A stretch of 64,000 nucleotides of DNA from the NCBI GenBank assembly GCA_016719615.1, contig JADJYQ010000001.1:284501-348500 (forward strand). The letters are read 5' to 3'. The position numbers and the translations under genes were made by a program. The stretch's first letter is position 1; every line of letters starts with the position of its first letter. The notes below the pieces were generated by a model. The model saw nothing but the letters and a program-made list of their open reading frames with translations. It made no database searches and was not told the DNA's origin. Below, piece after piece: positions 1 through 8,079 of this stretch. This DNA comes from Saprospiraceae bacterium (GTDB taxonomy: Bacteria; Bacteroidota; Bacteroidia; Chitinophagales; Saprospiraceae).

Positions 1-408
1 ACGGCCGGCGGTTTCATTCCAGACGAGCTCGGCTGTTTTTAAAAGCTCACCTCCGGCACTGGAAAAAACGACACTGTCTTTCATGTAAGTTTTACCCTCC
101 GCATGGACGCGAAGGGCATATTTTGAAGACAATGTATTGCTGGCTATATTGCTGTTATTATAAAAATAGGCTAAAAATCCTTTTGGAAATTCTTCTTTCA
201 GTTTTCCGGATTCAATGTACCGGATCATTTCCGGAGCCTGGATTCGTATTCGGATTTCAGCAGAATCACTGTAGCGGATATGGACGTTTTGAAAATATTC
301 CTTATCTTTTAATTGCGCTGCATCCAGATCTGATAATTCTTTTTTTTCTTCCTGGCAGGATAAGAGAAGGCTCGCGATTAGAATGCAATAATTGGAAATA
401 ATTTTCAT
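1..408 (-). CDS. lptC: LptC-like LPS export protein, partial (N-terminal 136 aa)
   Basis: The reading frame runs off the left edge, so only the first 136 residues are visible. It starts MKIISNYCILIASLLLSC, a lipoprotein-type signal with a Cys at residue 18. The segments SGKLKEEFPKGF, HAEGKTYMKDSVVF and LKTAELVWNE resemble the Bacteroidota LptC family, the periplasmic part of the LptBFGC lipopolysaccharide exporter that passes LPS to LptA. Its ATG lies inside the stop of the upstream secreted-protein gene (ATGA, 405-408), which suggests translational coupling. The family is usually about 180 residues, so roughly a quarter is missing. The assignment rests on motif resemblance only. Confidence 0.7.
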   Translation of the reverse strand, partial: MKIISNYCILIASLLLSCQEEKKELSDLDAAQLKDKEYFQNVHIRYSDSAEIRIRIQAPEMIRYIESGKLKEEFPKGFLAYFYNNSNIASNTLSSKYALRVHAEGKTYMKDSVVFSSAGGELLKTAELVWNETAGR

Positions 409-2519
409 CGCAAAAGCGTAAGATCTCCACTTACCGTTTTTACAAAGCCATCCAGGAAGCGCCCTTTGATTTGATACACATAAACTCCGGGCAGGCAATT
501 CTGATCTCCGGATCTTCCATTCCAGCCACTCGTAGGATTTTTTGGAATCAAATCTATTGCTCTGAACACGAGGTTGCCCCATCGATCGAAGATCAGCATT
601 TCATCAATATTTAAAAGCGATTTGCTACCTCCTGTAAAAAAGATATCATTGATATTATCCCCATTCGGACTAAAAACATTGGGTGGATAAATTTCATAAT
701 TTTTTCGGACGCGAACAAAAAAACTATCTACTCCAAAACACCCTTTACTGTCGGTTGCCTGTAAGGCATAATACCCGTCATTAAATGGAAGTGCATTTGT
801 ATTTTGGCAGCTAACACAATCTATGCTATCTCCGCGGTACCATTGGTATTGATAAAATCCAGCCGGGATCACAGATGCATTTAAATCTATTATATCACCA
901 AGATCAATTTCAATATCGCTTCCGGCATTGGGAATAATTTTTTCGGGTTCTTTAATGTCTATTTCAATCGTGTCGACACATCCTTTTCGATCTTGTACAA
1001 TGATGATATGTTTTCCTGCCGGAAGATTTGTGAAGCGACTGGTCGGACTAAAATCCTGTCCGTTTAAGCTGTATTGGTAATAAGTGATTGGAACACCACC
1101 AATAATATCTTCAAAAGGAGAACCCTGATCACCGCTTATAGCTATCATGCCATCGCTATCACCAAAACAAGTTACATCGCGCAAGCTGTCTATTTTTAGG
1201 GTCAATGTGGGCAAGTCGTCACAACAGGGTTCAGCTATCAATCTACGAATGTCGGTCACTTTGCAACCGGTACTCGTTTCAATGGTCATGGTAATATATT
1301 TTTCACCAACTGAACTGTACCTTACAAAATGGGGACCTTTTCCATTGGCAGTTTGCGGTATTGCATCCTTTCCAAAATTCCAGGTCCATCGCAATATAGT
1401 ACCCTGGTTAATGTAGGAAGAATCAACAACCATGAAATCGGTTTCACAGCGCAATCCCGTCGGAGGTTCAATGCCAAAATTTGCGACTGGTCCCAAAAAT
1501 TCTCCCGTGCCACCCCAATCTATAGAAAAGCCAATACCGGTGTTCGTAAAATTATTAATGACCAGAGTGTAGGCTTTACCTTGTTGCATATCGATAAATT
1601 TGCAGTAACCATTTTCACCACTGTTGCAATTGAGATCTTCCGTGATATCGGGATCGGTGAAATTGAGCCCGGTTGGGCCGGCGCAAGGTGGCGCTGTAGC
1701 ATTACATCTCAGTACTTGCTTGTCTGCACAATTGTGAATGCCGCTTGGGAGCTCATAGATGGCAAAATCGATGTCATCGGACGGATTGAGGGGATTTAAA
1801 GTAAAAGTTAAGCTACCATCGTTTGCAGCTACCCATGAATACCAAACGGAAGAAGATTCAGAATTGGTGGTATTGTTGTCACCTAGACAGCTATCGAAAG
1901 CTTCATCTGAAAAAAGTCCGCTGCCGGTCAGGCTTTGGACCACAAAAGGAGATTTATCGCATAAAACGGTAGAGGCCGGACAATCCTGTTCTGCTTTAGC
2001 AGGAGGATTAAAATTATTAATGCATAATTGAAAGGTACCGGTGGCATTGTTTATGCCATCGACTCGGATAAAATAATCTGCACCAACCACCAATCCGCCC
2101 TGGTAGATATTGACGATTCCATTTCCCATAGTTGCTGCGCCACATTCCAATTCAGAAATGGTACCACCACAAATTCCACGATATAAAGCAACCATTGGTG
2201 CCGACAAAGTTCCACCCGGAGTTCCACCCCTGTTTGTGCCAATGATTGTGATGCTTACATCTGTAAAAAATGCTCTGAAACGAAACCAAACATCTCTGCC
2301 TGTACTTGACCAGCAGGTCGCTGAACCATATCCCGAAGGAGTAGCTGCAACGTTTGTATATTCTCCTGTTTTGCTGCAAAATTTGGTTACATCCCCAATA
2401 ATAATGGGATTGTTGCAATTGTCATTGGATGGTTGTGCCCATAATTGAGCCCAAGAAAGCGAAATAAAAAGGCACGATAAAAAAACCTTGTTCATAGAGA
2501 TCTTTGATTCATAACGCAT
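405..2519 (-). CDS. Secreted T9SS type B (gliding-type C-terminal domain) protein
   Basis: This is a large secreted protein of unknown function. The signal peptide is clearest if translation starts at Met9 (position 2495: MNKVFLSCLFISLSWAQ), so the annotated Met1 may be eight residues too long. The N-terminal half has Cys-rich beta-sandwich repeats, with NDNC near the mature start. A PKD-like segment (WTWNFGKDAIP, near residue 380) follows. The last ~85 residues carry FSPNGDNINDIFF, IFDRWGNLVF and LPGVYVYQIKG, the hallmark of the gliding-motility-associated C-terminal domain that directs export by the type IX system and cell-surface attachment. The gene is translationally coupled to lptC. The substrate or partner is unknown. 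Confidence 0.88.
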   Translation of the reverse strand: MRYESKISMNKVFLSCLFISLSWAQLWAQPSNDNCNNPIIIGDVTKFCSKTGEYTNVAATPSGYGSATCWSSTGRDVWFRFRAFFTDVSITIIGTNRGGTPGGTLSAPMVALYRGICGGTISELECGAATMGNGIVNIYQGGLVVGADYFIRVDGINNATGTFQLCINNFNPPAKAEQDCPASTVLCDKSPFVVQSLTGSGLFSDEAFDSCLGDNNTTNSESSSVWYSWVAANDGSLTFTLNPLNPSDDIDFAIYELPSGIHNCADKQVLRCNATAPPCAGPTGLNFTDPDITEDLNCNSGENGYCKFIDMQQGKAYTLVINNFTNTGIGFSIDWGGTGEFLGPVANFGIEPPTGLRCETDFMVVDSSYINQGTILRWTWNFGKDAIPQTANGKGPHFVRYSSVGEKYITMTIETSTGCKVTDIRRLIAEPCCDDLPTLTLKIDSLRDVTCFGDSDGMIAISGDQGSPFEDIIGGVPITYYQYSLNGQDFSPTSRFTNLPAGKHIIIVQDRKGCVDTIEIDIKEPEKIIPNAGSDIEIDLGDIIDLNASVIPAGFYQYQWYRGDSIDCVSCQNTNALPFNDGYYALQATDSKGCFGVDSFFVRVRKNYEIYPPNVFSPNGDNINDIFFTGGSKSLLNIDEMLIFDRWGNLVFRAIDLIPKNPTSGWNGRSGDQNCLPGVYVYQIKGRFLDGFVKTVSGDLTLLR

Positions 2520-2642
2520 TTTATAAGTAAAAAGACACTATAAACCCTGATTTTGTGTTAAAATGTGGAAAACTTGCCCAAAATTATTAAAAAACAGATT
2601 GACTTTGTAAATTAATAATCTAAAGCTGATGTGAATTACTAT

Positions 2643-2650
2643 TACTTTTG
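2643..2650 (+). promoter_or_regulatory. Candidate Bacteroidota -7 element (TACTTTTG) before pssA
   Basis: The sequence TACTTTTG fits the Bacteroidota housekeeping -7 consensus TAnnTTTG and lies 17 nt before the pssA ATG. I saw no clear -33 TTTG at the expected distance, so this is only a candidate. Confidence 0.4.
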
Positions 2651-2667
2651 CGATTCATTCAGGGTAG

Positions 2668-3369
2668 ATGTTTACCATTCCCAATTTATTAACCTCGTGT
2701 AATCTGTTATTTGGCTGTTGTGCACTGATCAGCCTTGAAAAAGGAAATTACGATTGGTGTATCTATTTTATGGTTTTGGCAGGACTCGCCGATTTCCTGG
2801 ACGGCTTTGTCGCAAAACGACTTCAACAAAGCAGTGAATTAGGAGTGCAATTGGATTCACTTTCAGATGTTGTGAGTTTCGGATTAGTGCCTGGGATGAT
2901 TGCATTTCACATCCTGGAAAAAACAAATCCGGTCATGCAGTGGGTTCCTTTTTTCGGATTTTTATTGACCCTGATGGCGGCATTCCGTTTAGCCCGGTTC
3001 AATGTCAATATCAAACAAGGAAACAATTATTTTACGGGATTGCCTGTACCTGCCAATGGTTTGTTTTTTGCGGGCTTGTTAGCATTGTATCAACAGACAG
3101 ACTCCTGTTTAAATTGGATTTTTCAACCTTTTGTGTTTCTCAGTTTAATTATCATTTTTTCGATATTGATGGTAAGTCGCTTAAAGATTATTAAAATCCA
3201 ATTTTACAGGGAATGGCTTCAAAAAAATGCAGTATTACTTTTTGTTGAATTTATATGTATCATTTTTAGCTTCTGGTTGGGTGCAGGGGTTCTAAGTCTG
3301 ATCATTTTAATCCATATACTCTTTAGTTTGTTTCATCCATTTAGAAATCTTCAAACGCATCACTTATGA
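2668..3369 (+). CDS. pssA: CDP-diacylglycerol-serine O-phosphatidyltransferase
   Basis: This integral membrane enzyme makes phosphatidylserine from CDP-diacylglycerol and serine, the first step to phosphatidylethanolamine. The CDP-alcohol phosphatidyltransferase signature is at residues 42-67: D42, D45-G46, A49-K50, G59, D63, D67. The expected AR dipeptide reads AK here, with an Arg one position later. Several hydrophobic segments follow to the C-terminus, and the 233-residue length is normal. The stop overlaps the purS start (ATGA), and rsmI follows, so the three genes probably form an operon. The metal-binding aspartates are intact, so it is probably active. Confidence 0.9.
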   Translation: MFTIPNLLTSCNLLFGCCALISLEKGNYDWCIYFMVLAGLADFLDGFVAKRLQQSSELGVQLDSLSDVVSFGLVPGMIAFHILEKTNPVMQWVPFFGFLLTLMAAFRLARFNVNIKQGNNYFTGLPVPANGLFFAGLLALYQQTDSCLNWIFQPFVFLSLIIIFSILMVSRLKIIKIQFYREWLQKNAVLLFVEFICIIFSFWLGAGVLSLIILIHILFSLFHPFRNLQTHHL

Positions 3370-3620
3370 AATCGTATAAAGCATTCATCGACATTATGCC
3401 ACATAAAGAACTTCTGGATCCCCAGGGAAAAGCGGTAGTAAACAATATCCATTATCTGGATATTCAGGGCGTGAAAGATGCCAGAATTGGAAAACATATA
3501 GAACTGATTGTGGAGGCAGAATCAGAGTCACTTGCTCAGGAAATAGTAGAAAACAGTTGCAAAAAATTATTATCAAACCCGATTACAGAGCATTATCAGT
3601 TTACCATGACAATAATATAA
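3366..3620 (+). CDS. purS: Phosphoribosylformylglycinamidine synthase subunit PurS
   Basis: PurS is the small bridging subunit of the three-part FGAM synthase (PurS-PurQ-PurL), which converts FGAR to FGAM in purine synthesis. The 84-residue length and segments such as LLDPQGKAV and VKDARIGKHIEL, followed by a C-terminal half with EIVENSCKKLLSNPITE, are typical. It overlaps the pssA stop by 4 nt. Its partner purQ is in this window but 57 kb away on the other strand (60622-61341), and no purL is seen here. The split-subunit form differs from the single large PurL of many Bacteroides and all enterobacteria. Confidence 0.92.
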   Translation: MKSYKAFIDIMPHKELLDPQGKAVVNNIHYLDIQGVKDARIGKHIELIVEAESESLAQEIVENSCKKLLSNPITEHYQFTMTII

Positions 3621-3644
3621 TTTGTTACAGGTTCTATAGATGTA

Positions 3645-4340
3645 ATGGATAAACAACGCGATCCGAAACCCTGCCTTTATCTCGTTCCTACACCAATTGG
3701 AAATTTATCTGATATGACCCCAAGGGCATTGGGCATATTATCTTCGGTAGATCTCATACTTGCGGAGGACACACGAGTGAGCAATAAATTGCTCAAGCAT
3801 TTTAATATAGACAATTCACTCAAGAGTTTTCACAGTCAAAATGAACATCGTTCTTATCAATTGATTATCGAAAAACTTAAAACTGGTTTAAGCATGGCGT
3901 TGGTGACCGATGCCGGAACTCCGGGCATTTCTGATCCCGCTTATCTGCTGGTTAGGGCATGCCGTGCCGAAAATATTCCGGTAATTGCATTACCCGGAGC
4001 AACGGCATTTGTGCCTGCATTAGTAGCTTCAGGACTGCCTTGCGATAAATTTTTTTTCAATGGTTTCCTGCCTCAGAAGAAAGGAAGAAACAGCCAGATT
4101 CAGTGGCTATCCCAATTGGATTGTACAATGGTTCTTTATGAATCGCCTCACAGAATACTCAAATGCATCGATGAATTGATGGATGGGTTCGGTGCAGATC
4201 GGCAAGCTTGCTTTACCAAAGAAATATCAAAAATATATGAAGAATATATAACGGGTACCCTTGGTGAAATTAAAACCAAGCTTGCATCTGTAAAAATTGT
4301 TGGTGAATGGGTAATCGTAATTGGTGGAAAATCGCAATGA
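3645..4340 (+). CDS. rsmI: 16S rRNA (cytidine-1402-2'-O)-methyltransferase
   Basis: This SAM-dependent methylase acts on C1402 of 16S rRNA in the decoding centre. The N-terminal motif LYLVPTPIGNLSDMTPRAL, the AEDTR segment, VTDAGTPGISDPA and LPGATAFVPAL are diagnostic of RsmI in the tetrapyrrole-methylase fold. Its 231 residues match the family. It lies 24 nt after purS and probably ends the pssA operon. A second, more divergent member of the same fold is at 15207-15914. Confidence 0.93.
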   Translation: MDKQRDPKPCLYLVPTPIGNLSDMTPRALGILSSVDLILAEDTRVSNKLLKHFNIDNSLKSFHSQNEHRSYQLIIEKLKTGLSMALVTDAGTPGISDPAYLLVRACRAENIPVIALPGATAFVPALVASGLPCDKFFFNGFLPQKKGRNSQIQWLSQLDCTMVLYESPHRILKCIDELMDGFGADRQACFTKEISKIYEEYITGTLGEIKTKLASVKIVGEWVIVIGGKSQ

Positions 4341-4410
4341 TTCAACATTACTCAGATACCTGTGGGATTCCAATATTGATTTCAAGGCTACAGTTCATTG
4401 ATTAATCCCT

Positions 4411-4418
4411 TACATTTG
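4411..4418 (+). promoter_or_regulatory. Candidate -7 element (TACATTTG) before the MBOAT gene
   Basis: TACATTTG matches TAnnTTTG and ends 10 nt before the ATG of the acyltransferase gene. No convincing -33 element is visible. Confidence 0.4.
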
Positions 4419-4428
4419 TTCGGAGCAT

Positions 4429-5865
4429 ATGGTATTCAGCAGCATCGTTTTTATTCTCTACTTTCTTCCGGCATTCCTGATTTGTTATTATCTCGTAGGG
4501 AAGGCCTATAAGAATATAGTTATACTCGCATTCAGCATTTTCTTTTATAGCTGGGGAGCTCCGAAATTTATTTTTGTAATCCTGGGAACGACCTTCCTCG
4601 ATTTTCATCTCGTTCGATGGATGGACCAATCTAAACAAGAAATCAGGAGAAAATTATTGTTGCTGCTTTCTCTATCTGTGAATCTTGGATTGCTGTTTTA
4701 TTTCAAATATTCCAATTTTTTTATCGACAATGTCAATGTTTTCTTATCCTGGATGGGTATGGAAGCGGTGCATTGGACTAAACTCATACTTCCTATTGGA
4801 ATATCATTTTATACTTTTGAAACCATCACATATGTTGTTGATGTATATCGAAGAATTCATAAACCCCTCCGGCATTTTTGGGATTATCAAACGTATATCA
4901 TATTATTTCCTAAACTTATTGCAGGCCCCATTGTCAGGTACCACGATCTGGCGGATCAAATCAGTGATCGGTCGGCTCATGATAACTATGACTATAAATT
5001 AAGGGGGTTTTACAGATTTGTTTTGGGACTTTCAAAGAAAGTCATCCTTGCCAATCACATGGGACAATATGCAGATGAAATTTTTGCTGGAGATTTTATG
5101 AGTTTATCTACGCCAATGGCCTGGGCAGGGATCCTTGCATATACGTTTCAGATTTATTTTGATTTCAGTGGTTATTCAGACATGGCAATAGGTATAGCTA
5201 AAATGATCGGATTTCGATTTCCTGAGAATTTTGACAATCCCTATATTTCCGGTAGCATCACAGAATTTTGGCGACGATGGCACATGACCCTCGGAAGTTG
5301 GATGAAAAACTATTTATACATTCCGCTTGGAGGAAATCAAGTAACAAACAAATCGAGATTGTATTTTAATTTATGGCTTGTGTTTCTCGCATCAGGATTA
5401 TGGCATGGAGCTTCATGGAGTTTTGTGATTTGGGGAGCTTACCATGGATGTTGGTTGGTCCTCGAAAGAATGTTTTTAATGAAGATTTATGAACGCATGG
5501 AAACGGGATGGCTGAAAATCATCAGGACCATTTGGTGTTTTGTCATTGTTGTTATCGGTTGGGTGTTTTTTAGAATAGAGGAAGTCGACAAGGCCTTTTT
5601 ATACCTTCAGAACATGTTTCATTTTTCATTTGATCATAGTTTTCAAGCGGATTCGTCTTTTTATTTTTACGGAGCTTTATGTCTGGTGTTTTCATTTTTT
5701 GCATTTAGTAAATCGGGCAGTAAGATTCAGCAACTCATTTATTTTGAAAACTACAGTTTAAGAAGGCATTACAGCATGGCTGGGATTTCACTGGTATTGT
5801 TAAGTCTGTGTATTGCTTTGATCAGCTCAAGTGGTTTCAATCCTTTTATTTATTTTAGATTTTAA
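4429..5865 (+). CDS. MBOAT family O-acyltransferase (AlgI-like)
   Basis: This polytopic membrane protein probably moves acetyl groups across the inner membrane for O-acetylation of a polysaccharide. It has the AlgI/DltB hallmarks FWRRWH (residues 280-285) and the WHGASW segment (W325, catalytic-type H326), within about ten hydrophobic segments. Its 478 residues match the family. The stop overlaps the ATG of the AlgJ-like gene (TAATG at 5863-5867), so the two are co-translated, as in other MBOAT/SGNH acetylation pairs. The polysaccharide acceptor is unknown, and no glycosyltransferase cluster is nearby. Confidence 0.9.
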   Translation: MVFSSIVFILYFLPAFLICYYLVGKAYKNIVILAFSIFFYSWGAPKFIFVILGTTFLDFHLVRWMDQSKQEIRRKLLLLLSLSVNLGLLFYFKYSNFFIDNVNVFLSWMGMEAVHWTKLILPIGISFYTFETITYVVDVYRRIHKPLRHFWDYQTYIILFPKLIAGPIVRYHDLADQISDRSAHDNYDYKLRGFYRFVLGLSKKVILANHMGQYADEIFAGDFMSLSTPMAWAGILAYTFQIYFDFSGYSDMAIGIAKMIGFRFPENFDNPYISGSITEFWRRWHMTLGSWMKNYLYIPLGGNQVTNKSRLYFNLWLVFLASGLWHGASWSFVIWGAYHGCWLVLERMFLMKIYERMETGWLKIIRTIWCFVIVVIGWVFFRIEEVDKAFLYLQNMFHFSFDHSFQADSSFYFYGALCLVFSFFAFSKSGSKIQQLIYFENYSLRRHYSMAGISLVLLSLCIALISSSGFNPFIYFRF

Positions 5866-7175
5866 TGAAAGTGGGAGAACAACAGCATCAATTGAAGTTT
5901 TTATTTTATGGCATTTTGCTTTTGTTATGTATTCCCTGGCTGCAAGGGGATTTGAAATGGATTTCGGAAAAAGATTTGTCGGGAGGTATAGAGAAAAAAT
6001 CATTGATTACTTTTACGGGGACCAATTGGTTTGAAGCTAGATACCAGCAATACAAAGAAGCCTGGTTGAATGATGAATTTGGCTTTAGGAATTCATTTGT
6101 GCGATTGAATAATCAATTGGATTATTATTTGTTCGATAAAGTACATGCGCGTTCTGTCATTAGGGGGAAGGAAAATTATCTCTATGAGTATAATTATATA
6201 AGAGCCTTTTACGGCTTTGATTTTGTAGGTAAAGACAGTATTTACAATAGAATGTATAGAGCAAGTGTTATCCGGGACTTGCTCAAAAAACGGGATAAAG
6301 ATTTGTTATTTGTATTTGCCCCTAGTAAAGTGCAATTCTACCCGGAATATTTACCCGATAGCATTCAATATTCAAAAGCTGAGACGAATTACGAACATTT
6401 GTTAGCTGCTGCTGAACATTATGGACTGAACTACATCGACTTCAACCAATTTTTTCTAAAAGCAAAAGATAGTTCGCGATATTTATTATATCCCAAATAT
6501 GGAATACACTGGACTCATTATGGTGCTTGTCTGGTCGCCGATTCTTTGATTCATACGATCGAAAAAATTCGCAACAAGGACTTACCTGATATTTCCTGGA
6601 CAGAGATAAAGATGGCCACACCGCGATTTGATGACAATGATATCGAAAAGGGACTCAATCTAATAATTCCAATGCGTGGTCCTCTATATGCCTACCCTGA
6701 ATATCAATTTGAAAAGCCGGATGGGAAAGCGCTCCCAAATATTTTGGTGATTGCCGATTCGTATTATTGGAGTTTATTCAATTTGGGCATTCACAAAAGT
6801 TTCAAAAGAAATCCATTTTGGTATTATCATAATGAAGTTTATGAAGCCGGTGGTCTGGCTATGAAAGTAGGAAATCGCGATTACATGGCAAATGATCTGA
6901 GCGAATGTGAATTGGTTGTGATCATATCTACCGATGCGAATTTTTCTAATCTGGGTTGGGGTTTTTTGGAAACGGCTGAAGCCATTTTATTGGATAAGAG
7001 TATTAGGAATTCAGCTTTTTATGAAAAGGTACAAAATCTTATGAATTATATCCCTACAGATTCAGCCTGGATTCAACACATTAGAGAAAAGGCTATCAAA
7101 CTGAAGTTGCCAGTGGATAGTATTATCAAAATGGATGCTACCTGGATGGTAGAGCAGGAGTTGAATGGGAAGTGA
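5865..7175 (+). CDS. AlgJ/AlgX-like SGNH acetyltransferase partner
   Basis: This is a membrane-anchored periplasmic protein that probably takes acetyl groups from the MBOAT partner and adds them to a glycan. A hydrophobic segment near residues 10-26 is the likely anchor. The candidate nucleophile is Ser299 in ADSYYWS. The His block is G213-I-H215-W, where AlgX-type enzymes have D-x-H-W, so the usual Asp is Gly. The fold and context still support an acetylation role. The ATG overlaps the MBOAT stop. A heptamer repeat array begins 3 nt after the stop codon. Confidence 0.8.
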   Translation: MKVGEQQHQLKFLFYGILLLLCIPWLQGDLKWISEKDLSGGIEKKSLITFTGTNWFEARYQQYKEAWLNDEFGFRNSFVRLNNQLDYYLFDKVHARSVIRGKENYLYEYNYIRAFYGFDFVGKDSIYNRMYRASVIRDLLKKRDKDLLFVFAPSKVQFYPEYLPDSIQYSKAETNYEHLLAAAEHYGLNYIDFNQFFLKAKDSSRYLLYPKYGIHWTHYGACLVADSLIHTIEKIRNKDLPDISWTEIKMATPRFDDNDIEKGLNLIIPMRGPLYAYPEYQFEKPDGKALPNILVIADSYYWSLFNLGIHKSFKRNPFWYYHNEVYEAGGLAMKVGNRDYMANDLSECELVVIISTDANFSNLGWGFLETAEAILLDKSIRNSAFYEKVQNLMNYIPTDSAWIQHIREKAIKLKLPVDSIIKMDATWMVEQELNGK

Positions 7176-7178
7176 GAT

Positions 7179-7241
7179 AGATTAAAGATTAAAGATAATA
7201 GATAATAGATTATAGATTATAGATTATAGATTATAGATTTA
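7179..7241. repeat. Heptamer tandem array (AGATTAA/AGATAAT/AGATTAT, 9 units)
   Basis: Nine consecutive 7-nt units begin 3 nt after the stop of the AlgJ-like gene: two AGATTAA, two AGATAAT, four AGATTAT and a final AGATTTA. Identical units are adjacent, which suggests expansion by slipped-strand duplication. Nothing suggests coding. Confidence 0.9.
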
Positions 7242-7294
7242 GTTTTAACTGATAATGATATTTAAAATAATTTATTAATATTTTAAATTTATAG

Positions 7295-7312
7295 AACTAA
7301 CATACGTTAGTT
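7295..7312. repeat. 18-bp palindrome AACTAAC-ATAC-GTTAGTT (copy 1)
   Basis: This is a perfect 7-bp inverted repeat with a 4-nt spacer, between two convergent genes. It is the best copy of a motif found eight times in the window. The 70 bp before it resemble the region before the copy at 10626. It has no T-run and is AT-rich, so it is not a standard intrinsic terminator. Confidence 0.8.
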
Positions 7313-7323
7313 CGTGTTGTTTA

Positions 7324-7419
7324 CTAACAGACTAACAGACTAACAGACTAACAGACTAACAGACTAACAGACAAATAGACAAATAGTCAAGCAGTCAAGC
7401 AGACATCCAGACATCCAGA
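7324..7419. repeat. Octamer tandem array A (12 units: 6+2+2+2)
   Basis: Twelve units keep a strict 8-nt phase: six CTAACAGA, then two CAAATAG(A/T), two CAAGCAG(T/A) and two CATCCAGA. All fit CNNNYAGW. The paired variant units suggest growth by doubling. Related arrays are at 10694-10741 and 10804-10883. The unit is far too short for a CRISPR repeat. Confidence 0.93.
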
Positions 7420-7449
7420 CGCTCAAACTCTATTCATCTCATCAGGTCA

Positions 7450-8025
7450 TTACAACCACCGCCTAACCTGATCGAGACTATTGCGAGTGCGTTCTGTGCC
7501 AGGATTTCCTGACCAGCCCATATAAAATAAACCCATGCATTCCTCGTGTTCGTGGAGTTGAAGAAATTCATTTAGATTCTTGATGATGCCGGGAGTGCTC
7601 CAATAGGCTCCCAGTCCAATTGCAGTGCAACTCAGCCAAAGATTTTGAACTGCGCAGGCGACGGCGGCGCTTTCTTCCCAGGCAGGGATCAAGGCTTCAG
7701 GACTTCGGTGGATGCAAATGGCAATGATTGCACCCGATTGGAGCGGTTTTTCTGAAGCTTTTCTTTGTTTTACTATATCAAATTTGTCGGTAGGTGTGGT
7801 TTTTAGGTAATGTTCTGCCATAAAATCTGATAGTTCCTGTTTCTTTTCGCCATATACGACTACAAACCTCCAGGGTTCGGTTTTTTTATGATTTGGTGCC
7901 CATAATGCGTTGGAAATCAAGTCATCAATAAGTTTTGGGTCAATGTTGCCTGATTTGTAGGTAGATGGAAATTCGGACTTACGCGCCCTGATAATGTCTG
8001 AAATTAGAATAAATCGACTGTCCAT
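7450..8025 (-). CDS. Nitroreductase family flavoprotein
   Basis: This is a predicted FMN-dependent NAD(P)H oxidoreductase of the nitroreductase fold, closest by look to the small YdjA-type branch. Visible marks are the N-terminal RARKS segment (FMN phosphate contact), ALWAPNHKKTEPWRFVVV (near residues 40-57), and a C-terminal GLGAYWSTPG and FYMGWSGNPG. At 191 residues it is a normal short member. The natural substrate cannot be inferred. It is divergent from the DtxR-type regulator and shares the 54-bp promoter gap with it, so metal-dependent control is possible but unproven. Confidence 0.85.
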   Translation of the reverse strand: MDSRFILISDIIRARKSEFPSTYKSGNIDPKLIDDLISNALWAPNHKKTEPWRFVVVYGEKKQELSDFMAEHYLKTTPTDKFDIVKQRKASEKPLQSGAIIAICIHRSPEALIPAWEESAAVACAVQNLWLSCTAIGLGAYWSTPGIIKNLNEFLQLHEHEECMGLFYMGWSGNPGTERTRNSLDQVRRWL

Positions 8026-8055
8026 AAATTATATTTTGATACGTCTTAAAAAATA

Positions 8056-8071
8056 TTTAGATTTGCCTAAA
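8056..8071. promoter_or_regulatory. Candidate DtxR/MntR operator over the -7 element
   Basis: TTTAGATTTGCCTAAA is an inverted repeat (TTTAG-N6-CTAAA) of the size and base pattern of DtxR-family operators. It covers a -7 element, TAGATTTGC (8058-8066), 13 nt before the ATG of the DtxR-type gene. Binding here would block transcription, so metal-dependent autoregulation of the whole operon is likely. The site could also affect the divergent nitroreductase. Confidence 0.55.
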
Positions 8072-8079
8072 TTTAGAAT

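Noticed and set aside
123..401. Plus-strand ORF of 92 residues at the left edge
   Set aside because: It is antisense to the lptC-like frame, which has a clear lipoprotein signal and family motifs.
7295..7312. Operator for a TetR-type regulator
   Set aside because: The arm and spacer geometry would fit, but the copies lie at 3' ends between convergent genes and no TetR gene is in the window.
7324..7419. CRISPR array
   Set aside because: The unit is 8 nt with no spacers, and there are no cas genes near any of the three arrays.
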